This document shows positions 48,487 through 57,304 of a stretch of 64,000 bases of DNA, one piece after another. The DNA lies in contig NC_081331.1 of assembly GCF_022539665.2 (NCBI RefSeq), forward strand, positions 6,727,534-6,791,533. The letters run 5' to 3'. A program made the position numbers and the translations under genes. Under the pieces are notes generated by a model, which saw only the letters and a program-made list of their open reading frames with translations, was not told the origin of the DNA and ran no database searches. Origin of the DNA: Daphnia carinata. Its lineage: Eukaryota; Arthropoda; Branchiopoda; Diplostraca; Daphniidae. Position 1 is the first letter of the stretch; the number at the start of each line of letters is the position of its first letter.

Positions 48487-48853
48487 TTAAAAGTAAGTGA
48501 TGGGATCCTCTTTGGTTTTGTTTTCTTCAATGGAATGGACAGAGACTTCACGCTGGAGGTTTCTATAAATCCGAGCATGGATGCATTGATCATTACCAAC
48601 ATGAATCTATGAGTAAAGACCTTTGATTAGTGGCTTACAGATTCTGGGAAATAAAAAATTATGTTCAGATTCTTGCCTTGACAAAATAATTTCGTCCTGC
48701 CACAACTTGTGTCTTGTAGGAGATTGGTTCAAAGACATTAAAGGATGCATTCATTTTACCGGTAATTTGGTCTTTAACTTCTTCAACCAATGCCTGGATT
48801 TCAGCATTAGCTGGCTCTTCTATATCTGAGATTCCTCCTGTCATCTTTGACAT
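48487..48853 (-). CDS. CSTB: Type-1 cystatin (stefin, cystatin A/B-like)
   Basis: Intracellular reversible inhibitor of papain-type cysteine proteases (cathepsins). Two coding exons, 48853-48677 and 48606-48487, give 98 residues, the length of human cystatin B. No signal peptide is present. The inhibitory features are the N-terminal glycines (MTGGIS) and the first hairpin loop QVVAG at residues 49-53, followed by NYFVK. The C-terminus EDPITYF matches the family ending LTYF. The intron donor is GC rather than GT: CAAG|GCAAGA at 48676, spliced to CATAG at 48607. Using the nearby GT would delete Val-Lys from the conserved NYFVK-IHVG strand. A 5' UTR intron may exist upstream (donor near 48,953; acceptor TTTAAAG just before the start). 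Confidence 0.93.
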
Positions 48854-50055
48854 TTCCTTTAAAGCAACAAAGAATGAAGTAATTTGCTTAATAAAACACT
48901 AATTTGTTAATAGATGACAAAGAAATTTTCCCTGAGAAATATGTAACTTACACAAGTTAGCTAAAATTGCTGCTGAACAACTGTTGAAGCTGTTGGTAAG
49001 AAAATGAATTCGTACTAATGTCGGAGTTTGCTTGAAAAGCTGATGACGATTTACCAACTGTTCGTCGGTCAACGTTGTGGAAGCGATGACAGCGCAAGCC
49101 TATCAAATATATCAACAATGAGTCAACCCGCTTTTGTTATTGTTGACGTATGCAAAGCCACGCCTGCATAACGAATCGGGAAATGAATAGTTATCTCATA
49201 AAAAAGTCTGGTATATTAAATGTATGGCCATTAAAGTGACAATTATAATTGGAAAAACGAAGAATGGATTTTTAAAAAATTTCACATAGGCTTACATATA
49301 AAAATATGGCGGAACAAAGATCCATTAAAAAGCAGGGTTACTATTTTTTCTGTAAGATGGCGTAATAACGCATAAGCAATGAAGTCCTTCGTTCTATTCA
49401 ACGAACGAATAGAATGACAACAATCCAAGGAAATTTCTGTTTTAAAATTTCATTTACTTGTGTGCTTGGAGGCTGGAGTAGCATATAAAAACGGTGACCT
49501 ATTGTGTATTTCAAGTGAGTATTAGGCATCATACTGAAATGTTTCAATATTTTCAATCTTTCGTTCGTGTTTGTGCTTAGCAAAACCACGATTGTTGTGT
49601 TTCGGTTACTCTTATTCACCTCCTCAATTCCTCTAAAAACAGATTTTAGTGTTGAGTAAGCTGGGCTACCAGTGCTGGTATCACACATCCGTTTATCCTT
49701 GCGCTTTTTTATCGACATCGAATTGCTTACAGAAATTTCAACCTTTTTTTTGCTTAGCTGCTCATTTTGTTTTCAACGTAGAGTAGAAAACGTGTAGTAA
49801 AGGCATGGCGAAATTACCTAGTTAGAATAAGAACAAAAAGTTAAAAGCTACTTTCATTTATGGTGAGTTCCCAATCCATGCAGTAGTTCTAAAACTTTAA
49901 ATAGCAAAAACCCGAATTTGCCAAAAACATTTTCAACAAACGTTTTATATAAAATATTGATTTTATTGAACAAGCTTTTTAACGATATGTCTCTTTCAAC
50001 TGAAACAGTATGTTTTCGCACATTTACATGAAATTTGCCTTATTTTCAAGCAAAA
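48854..50055. other. Intergenic between the cystatin and protein B
   Basis: The right part includes a probable minus-strand AATAAA for protein B at 49967-49962. A minus-strand ORF at 49,398-49,718 is listed separately. Otherwise nothing was recognised. Confidence 0.4.
49398..49718 (-). CDS. Unassigned ORF, 106 residues
   Basis: An ATG-initiated minus-strand frame (start MSIKKRKDKRMCDTSTGSP) with mixed composition, containing NRNTTIVVLLSTNTNERLK and ending in a hydrophobic WIVVILFVR. The frame is open about 16 codons further upstream. The balanced composition is unlike the homopolymer-driven frames nearby, but there is no recognised domain, no introns and no clear promoter. It may be a pseudogene fragment or a lineage-specific gene. 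Confidence 0.25.
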   Translation of the reverse strand: MSIKKRKDKRMCDTSTGSPAYSTLKSVFRGIEEVNKSNRNTTIVVLLSTNTNERLKILKHFSMMPNTHLKYTIGHRFYMLLQPPSTQVNEILKQKFPWIVVILFVR

Positions 50056-50585
50056 CTAATATTTTCCGTACGGTCCACCATAACCATAGGGCGTTTGGAG
50101 GTAAGCTTTGTTTCCTCCGTGATAGCTGTTCTGGATTTTGCTGTAGTCATAGTCTCCCTTGATCATCGGAAAATCCATTGAAAATCATTAAAAAATGTGT
50201 AACAATCCAAATACCATTTGAACTTACTGCATGTCCTTCATAGTTTCCGTAGATATATTTGTCATAACCGGAACCATATCGTGGAACCTGGTAATCGATA
50301 AACCCATATCCTTATGGATTACAAAATAGTTTAAAATTTGACCAAAAAATGCCATCAAAACTGAATAGAAATGTAAATCACCTCCATACTCTGCTCCAGA
50401 ATAGTCTTTCCCATAACCATATACTGATGGACGAGCGCTGCTCATCACTGCCGTCAATGCAACGAAGAGGAAGCAAATGATCTAGTAATGTGGTGAAATG
50501 TGGTTAAATATTACGATAACTCGTTTTCAACTGTGTTGTTTAGTGTCCTATAGGCTTTAAATGTTCTTACAGTTATCCTGTCCAT
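50056..50585 (-). CDS. Small secreted Gly/Tyr-rich protein B (paralogue of A and C)
   Basis: Four exons, 50585-50571, 50481-50382, 50310-50228 and 50157-50056, give 99 residues. The 15-base first exon encodes MDRIT, and the signal peptide spans exons 1-2 (IICFLFVALTAVMSSA). The mature chain is rich in Tyr and Gly with no cysteine, and ends YGYGGPYGKY. The core GSGYDKYIYGNYEGHAGDYD matches A and C. Intron phases are 0, 1, 0 as in A. AGATAAAAGG at 50687-50678 is the likely TATA element, and minus-strand AATAAA lies at 49967-49962. Function unknown. Confidence 0.87.
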
Positions 50586-52160
50586 GCTAACGATATGTAG
50601 GGTGGAGTGAACGGAAAGAGAAGTGACTGGCTGGAACTGTCAAAAGAAACTAACCTACCATCTGCAAGTGGTCAGTTCCTTTTATCTGGCACTGAAAGGG
50701 CACAACTTTCCATTATTGTAAACAGTCTGGGCGAACGCATGTGTAGTTGTGTACTGTGCCACAACTTGCAATCGTGTACATTATCGTAATGTTCTCAGAT
50801 GTTTTCTCCCGACTATCACTTTAAGTTGAGTCGTTATTGTTCCGCCGCGGTTCTCGCACAAGCCATTTGAATCGATTTCTCTAGGGAGTACAAAGTAAAT
50901 TAAGCGTTCAACTAATGTCTATTTGGAGGAAAAAGTTTAGTGCTGCTTTGGATTAAGTATTCTCACCTTTGTATTCTCATCTTTCTAAGAAATTAATAAG
51001 TTAGACTTTCACTTGAGAGCAGCAGGTTGTGACATGCATACGTTGCAATCATGAAGCAGTCGTTGCTTTAGCGCCATGTAGTACGGAGCACGTTCACTTT
51101 GCTACCATTTTAATAATTTACTGGAATCCTATAGCATTACCGAAAGTAATTTTTAAAAGAAGTACCGTCCTTGTCGTAAGGTTGTTGCTCTCCTTGCTTC
51201 TCGCTTTTATATTTGAAAATACGTCGTTAATAATATAGCATCTAGATTATTTTGGCGAGTATTTGAAAATAGAACGCAGCCGCCAAAACGTGCTTATAAG
51301 CAAGGGAGAGATCCTAGGCAGCCAAAAAGGGATGGCAGCATAAATTCTTAACTGTCGACTCTTTGTCGAAGCCAGTGGCAACAACTTTCCATGGAAGCTA
51401 TCAAAGTTGTATGTAAGTTCTACGTTTTGCTACAGTCATGACAGCTCTCTCTTTTCTGTCCTACTTGTCTCCATCTTTTGCTTCGGGAAGATTCGTCCTC
51501 CTACTTACGTGAAGAGTCCGTGTTGAAGACGTACGCAGGGGCGATAAAAATGACAGTGTTCCAAGTTCCTACATGTGTCTTAACGGTGTTATTTTTGTTG
51601 TGTTAGCGTTATAGTTCGCTTTCCTTTTTTTTTCTTTTTCCTTGTAACGTTTTCCCATTGCTGGAAGATTCGTTGGGCAAAACCGTTAAGATTGAAGTGG
51701 TTTCCATAATTGTAGCCACAGCCTGTTTATTGTATTGTTCGGAACTTCTTCGCACGCACGCTTACAAAAACGAATGTTTGATTTTCCATTCAAAATGAAA
51801 ACTACAAATGGATCATTACGGATTGTGCTATTAAATGGGAAAGTGAAGTTAAATACTTTTAGCTTTTATTTCTGTAAGTTAATAAACAGTAGTCGTATTT
51901 ACACGAGCACTTTCAATGGTGTCCGTATACAGATTTTTTATTTCCATCGGATTAAAATGCGCGTCTTATTCGTGTAACTGACAAAAACGTCGCATTAAAA
52001 ATATAGACAGGTGTATTCTGTTACTGCTCAAGACCAAAGAGAACCTTAGAACTTCGCATTGACGCGTAAAGGCATATACAAACCCGGGTAGTGGTAGTGT
52101 TATCTGAAGATTTCTAAAATAAGCTTCAATGTATCTGATAGAATATTCCGGCATAAATCT
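50586..52160. other. Intergenic between proteins B and C
   Basis: Contains the protein B promoter (TATA-like box at 50687-50678) and the probable protein C polyadenylation signal (minus-strand AATAAA at 51942-51937). No further gene was supported in 1.5 kb. Confidence 0.4.
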
Positions 52161-52669
52161 CTAATAGCCTTTAGTTTCTTTGTAGAGTCCCTAAGATTTA
52201 GTGTAAACTCAAACTTTATTACTGAAAAAGATTACAAAATTCTTTACGATATTACCGGGTGGCCCTCGTATTCTCCGTAGATTGTCTTGTCATATCCAGT
52301 GCCTATAGTATTAGAAAGAAAAAAAAAAGATAGAAGCTATAGTTAATACTTGTTTCAACAGTTAGTCAAAGTTGTCATCACCGTAAACAGGAGCAGGTTG
52401 AGCGCTATATTCATAACCTGATACGAAGAATAGCAAAAAACAGTTATACGTTAATAATTCGTTCTTATTTTAAACATTTTTTTTTACCTTTAGCGTCTCT
52501 TCCTTTCTGATCATGGTACCCATACGACGGTGGATTCGCGAAACTCAGTGCTATCATGGCAAGAAAAGTCATGAAAGCAATGATCTAAACGTAAAAAGCA
52601 ATTGAAATTAAACTTAAATCAATTATATTTGCAATTTTTTTTAATGATACATACGGCGATTTTAAACAT
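52161..52669 (-). CDS. Small secreted Gly/Tyr-rich protein C (paralogue of A and B, extra intron)
   Basis: Five exons, 52669-52655, 52584-52488, 52417-52382, 52302-52256 and 52190-52161, give 74 residues. As in A and B the first coding exon is 15 bases (MFKIA) and the signal peptide continues in exon 2 (IIAFMTFLAMIALSFA). The core GTGYDKTIYGEYEGHPGLY is conserved, but the tail is cut down to GLYKETKGY. An additional phase-1 intron (52381-52303) splits the region that is a single exon in A and B. The last exon uses CTTAG at 52191; an earlier CAG at about 52,222 would give an immediate TAA and a protein ending at HP. The TATA box TATAAAAAGG lies at 52764-52755. Confidence 0.82.
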
Positions 52670-53698
52670 TTTTTAGAGTTAGGGAGAGCTCCTGTAGCTG
52701 AAATGGATTTTCTGAGAAGTCACAATAAACTGTTGATCCAAAAGGAATGAGATCTCCTTTTTATACTTGTCGCATGGGACGATACATGCGATTTCACAAG
52801 TGTAATTGCACGTCATGTTGGGTTACTTTCGCAAACTTTTCTTTAGATACGGCGAGATTTATGAGTTTTACATTCGCTTCGCTGGTTCCATTCGATCTAC
52901 AATTTGCGTTATCATTTTGAAGGCTTCAAGAAGCATTTATAAAATGGAGTAAGGCCGTATGGAAGAGAAACTTCCCGTGGAAAATTGGAAAACGCCAATT
53001 TCGCAAAACTTACACTTTCCGTTTTACTTTTTGTATCTCACGACATGAGATGCAATAGATTTGACCTATTTGACACGAGTCAAAGTAGAAGAAATCTGTG
53101 GACTACTAGTTATTACTTTGACCAATTGTGACAGGCATCCTTACGAACATACAGTATATCTACAGTTATGCTGATGTAGACGATCGGCGTGATTACTTTG
53201 TTAATCGGGACGGGGCGTGTAAAAAACATGGGTTACCCCGGAAGCATCGACTCCATTTTCAAAAATGGAGGTTTTAGCAGTTTCGGGTTAGAAATGGGGC
53301 TACAAAGTAGAGTAGGCGGATTAATTTGGCATAACCGGGGCAATCAGAATCAAAGTAAAAAAATTGGGGCGCTAACAGCACTTGCCTGCAGCACCGGCTC
53401 TACCACCGTACTGTATCGAAAATCTCGTACTGCATCGAAAATCTTTGCACCGAACGTCCCCTATCCCCTTTTTTCGGTGAGGGTTTGCGGTGTCCCCGAT
53501 TTGATTGAAATCGGGGCCGAGCCTTAACTGATAGTCTGACACATCTTGTAGTCATTGAATTCTGTTTGCATTCGCTAGATGGCGGAAAGGATGACAATAA
53601 TATTTGGCGATAAGTTCTCGACTGCTTTTATTTTTTCCTGGTTTCAAGATAAGACCTACTGACTAAATACTGCAATATTTTGCAATATTATCTTCATT
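52670..53698. other. Intergenic; protein C promoter and a GC-rich repeat island
   Basis: Contains the protein C TATA box (52764-52755) and the island at 53,205-53,530 (separate entry). No gene was recognised. Confidence 0.45.
53205..53530. repeat. GC-rich island with hairpins and a 19-bp tandem duplication
   Basis: Contains a 9-base inverted repeat (CTCCATTTT/AAAATGGAG, 53250-53269), another with 8-base arms (CCCGATTT/AAATCGGG, about 53,493-53,513), and two adjacent 19-base units differing at one base (53407-53425 and 53426-53444). The CCCC/GGGG and ATCGGGG words resemble the island at 39,130-39,365, so the two may be members of one repeat family. The open frame through it starts at a non-ATG codon and is not considered a gene. 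Confidence 0.45.
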
Positions 53699-54629
53699 AT
53701 GAACTGGTAAAACTCGTCATAAAGTAATATTGATTGATAAATTGAAGCATTTTTATTTGCAGGGGCTTGAAGAGAAATCACCTTCATTCCAGGCCATCCC
53801 CTTCAGGTGGAATGTGCACAATAGCTGAAGAGGCTGACATAGATTATGCATTTCTCCGACTTCAAAAGTAATCAAATTAGATTCCTGCATGTTGAAAAGG
53901 GGTACTAAATTTCACATTTTCATGTTTTACAGATTAGAGGAAACCAATAGGACTGTTCAAAAAGAGTGCAAGAATTTAAGAGATTCCTTTTCAGCTTTAG
54001 CCCGCTCTGAGCAAAAGCTAACTGCAGGCCTATCGTCAAGCAACCAAGTATATGAGGAAGAAACTTTCAGAGCCCTAGTTGAAGAATATCACTCAGTTAC
54101 TAAGCAGATGAGTGATTCATCCAAACAATTTTCAGATATAGTACAAATAACTGTAAATGATCCCTTAAAAAAGCTTGCCACTGAGTTTGGAAGTGCTCAA
54201 GGAGCTATTAAGAAACGAGATCAAATGATAACTGATTTACTCCCTGTTCGAAGGCAACTAGAAAAGATGAAAGACAAGGAGAGAACAGGAACTAACATTG
54301 CAAGAACTGAACAGCTGAAACGTTCCTTAGCTGTGATGGAGGGTGAGTTTAAGGGAACAAACAAGCAGCTGTTGTATGATATGAACACCATGTTGGAACT
54401 GAGAGCAGATTATATTGAGCCATCTCTGTTGGCATTAATACGAGCCGAAACTAATTACTATGGAGAGTGCACAAAACTGTTCAATTCTTTGGTTCTACAC
54501 AGTGATACTAGTCCTTATAGAACTTCTACAAGAGTGACGAAAAGCGAACCTGCTGCGTCAGAGCTGGAAGCCCGATTCAATCAAGACATGCAAGCTATAC
54601 GAGCACTCTCGATCGTTGCTGATAAATAA
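53699..54629 (+). CDS. BIN3: Bridging integrator 3-like BAR-domain protein
   Basis: A membrane-curvature and actin-associated N-BAR protein; in vertebrates and yeast the family (Hob3p-like) acts in actin organisation. Exons 53699-53706, 53763-53867 and 53933-54629 join to 269 residues (human 253). The 8-base first exon yields MNW, matching the MSW start of the family; a later Met at 53,812 is the alternative. Family signatures are LRLQKLEETNRTVQKEC, DPLKKLATEFGSAQGAIKKR, KTG-like KERTGTNIART, ADYIEPSLLALIRAETNYYG, and the C-terminus ELEARFNQDMQAIRALSIVA, which mirrors LSELRALSIVADD. The chain is mostly helical, as expected for a BAR dimer. An AATAAA overlaps the stop codon and another lies at 54895-54900. 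Confidence 0.92.
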
Positions 54630-54982
54630 ACTATGTATTCCCTGAAACGTAACAGTCCATCCAGTGCATCCAGTATACCTATTAATGTTTTATAGGATTT
54701 TAATCTTCAGAGTTGATTATGAAATTCTTTTGGAAATATATAATACAATTGTAAACTTTTGTACGTCATTCACCGAATCGTTATTAGAAAGTGTTTCTCG
54801 TATACCAACATGAAGCGTTACACACTGAAACATGAGATTATATAATCTTGATTAACATAATCAAGAATTACTTTTGAGCAGATAAAACTACTCTAATAAA
54901 TTAGGTAATATAAATGAATTCGTCGATAAATAGAGATTAAATGTATGGCTATGGCAATCCGTTTTACTCAGAAAAAAAAATT

Positions 54983-55751
54983 CCGAATATTTCTGCTGCA
55001 TCCTAGCGCTGTAGCGTACTGGCGCGCTAGCATTGTCAAATATTCGGTGTATTTCGAAAACGATTAACTTAGCGACAAAAATTGCAATTTCCCCGGAACC
55101 AACATTCAATTTTGAGTATATGCTGTGATATTCAACCAATTCTGATGAGTGTCAGTTTTTGCAGAAAAAATTTTTAAGCCCGACTTAATAAGCCCGACTT
55201 TTCTTATTTTGTCGTTTTTTCCGCTTAATTTAAAAACCACAAGGCCAATTGAAAAATAAATTTGATTTCCTTGGTAAGCCTTCAGTTCTGAATCGAAATC
55301 ATGTATTTTAAGCGAAATTTAGAATTTAGCCAAAATTGAAAAAGTGCAAAGGCTATAGCCTTCCCACTTTTGTCAAAATCGGCCAAAAATGACATCTTTT
55401 GGAATTCGATGAAAATCACACAGCATAATCAAAATTAAACGCTGATTCAGAAAAAGCCATTCGTTTTCTTGTCAAGTTAGCCGTTTTTTTAATTACACCG
55501 AATATTCGTGCAAAAATAAGAAAAGTCGGGCTTATACTTAGTCGGGCTTAACATTTTTTTCTGCAAAAACCAGCACTCTTCGGTATTGGTTGAATATCAC
55601 AGGATATACTCAAAATTGAATGCTGATTCCGATAAAACTGTTATTTTTTTTTTTCGTTTAGTCAACCGTTTTGGAAATACACAGAATATTTTTGCTGCAT
55701 CGCGCTAGTGCTGTGGCGTACTGGCGCGCTAGCATTGTGTCAAATATTCGG
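54983..55751. mobile_element. Foldback / MITE-like element with long inverted arms
   Basis: The two ends read CCGAATATTT and AAATATTCGG. The left arm (about 54,983-55,210) and right arm (about 55,515-55,751) are long inverted copies. They share, in opposite orientation, the words CATTCAATTTTGAGTATAT, TGTGATATTCAACCAAT, TTTTTGCAGAAAAAA and AAGCCCGACTTTTCTTATTT. A shorter third copy of part of the right arm lies at about 55,405-55,508 in direct orientation. A subterminal GC-rich word CGTACTGGCGCGCTAGCATTG occurs near both ends in the same orientation, inside smaller palindromes. No transposase is encoded, and target duplication is unclear (possibly TT). Confidence 0.75.
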
Positions 55752-57282
55752 TTCATATAGCCTTCCATATAGTGAAATACTTTCAGATTCTTCAAAAATA
55801 GATCCGTTTCAATAATATGCCTGATAATTATGCTTAGTTAAAATACAATTGAACCATCTTCTATTTTGTTCTATTCCACCTATTTTTGAAGACTCGTTAT
55901 TTTTGAAGAGGGGTAAAACGTATTGCCACATGCCATATGTATCTGGCAATTTCCTAATCTCGCATATAGAAATTTCTCGTTGCACGAACTGGTGTATATT
56001 TTTCTTGTTAGATGTCGTTAGATTGAATTTTCTTGCAAAAATTGTAAGGGAATAAAGGACTTAAAAAAAAAAAAAAAAAATGCTAGAAACCCTTTACTCA
56101 TTCCCCTCCATGTGAATATTAAATTGTGACATGTAAGTTAATGTTACGAGCGGTGGCGGCAGGAGTGTGATACCAATCTCGTTTCAAATACCATAGTCGA
56201 GATGGGAGAACGAAGGACCTCGTCGCATATATGTATGAGAAGTAATGTCTCACCCAAAGGGATGCTCCGGCTTGTTGGTCTGATCGTGCTAGGCAAACTG
56301 GCAGCGTGCCGGCCGTCGCATGACATTTACCACGTTTAAAGTTGATATGCAAATGAAAGTCGTGGGGTTTAGACTGAAAAGTTATGACAAGTTTCAAAAG
56401 CGTTGTTTCCCTTCGTGCTCGTAGCCACTATAGATGACTCGACATCTCGCAGCACTTCTTCCTTCCTCGGAGTTTCCCCTTCGCTATATCCATCAACGGC
56501 GTGCAAATACAAAGTGCTGGTATCATGCCCTCGTACTGTGCCCAACGCTCTACAGTTTGCAATGATTCCCAAAGGAAACAATAAATATAAAAATTTAGAT
56601 GGAATAAAGTCAAACTGTAACCTCAAGAAGAAAAATCGACCTAAGTTTAAGTTGGTTAGTACATTAGAAATGATTGCCAAAGCCAACCGCATCTTATGCG
56701 CCAACATGTAGCAATTGTAAAATCTGATACAAAAAGGAAATTAAATTTTTAGTTTACTCAACGTCTAGAAGCTGTAGCATATTAGTGTATGTTTTGATGG
56801 AAATGAAACAGCTGCTATAAAAATATTGAGTGTAATTCCCTCCAAGAGGCTATATAATAAAGAGGGTACGGTGTAACGCGGACAATCAAAATAGAGCTGC
56901 CAACTCGTTACTGTCGTGCCAAGCGTTAAAGTGAATCTTTTCGATACGGAACTATGGACTAAAAAAATGCCGCCGACTCTGTGCTTTGCCCACTGAACTG
57001 CGTTGAACTTTCACAGTCCGCTTCTACTGTAAGGCTGTGCCGCTAACGCGCAAACTAGGGGGGTAAAAATGCACGGTTAAAAATGAGAAGGGTGCGCTAT
57101 ACTCAACCAAACCTTTAACCGGTGCTCTAGTCACATATTAGCTACAACTGCAACAATACCATTCCACCCGTATGGTATACAAGAGTATTGTCTTATCCTC
57201 ATTATATACTGAGTAACCCCAACTGATGAGTGTGACCGACATTTCGGCTCGTAAAAATGTTATAACGAACCTCGTAGCCGAC

Positions 57283-57304
57283 GTGTGTGTGTGTGTGTGT
57301 GTGT
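57283..57304. repeat. (GT)11 microsatellite
   Basis: Uninterrupted GT dinucleotide run in the gene-less right part. Confidence 0.98.

Noticed and set aside
48671-48682. GT donor upstream of the GC donor in the cystatin gene
   Set aside because: Gives the same phase but deletes two residues of a conserved beta strand, and has poor context compared with CAAG|GCAAGA.
56369-56711. Overlapping 102- and 112-codon frames on opposite strands
   Set aside because: No recognised similarity, no exon context, and both strands open equally, so no basis to choose either as coding.
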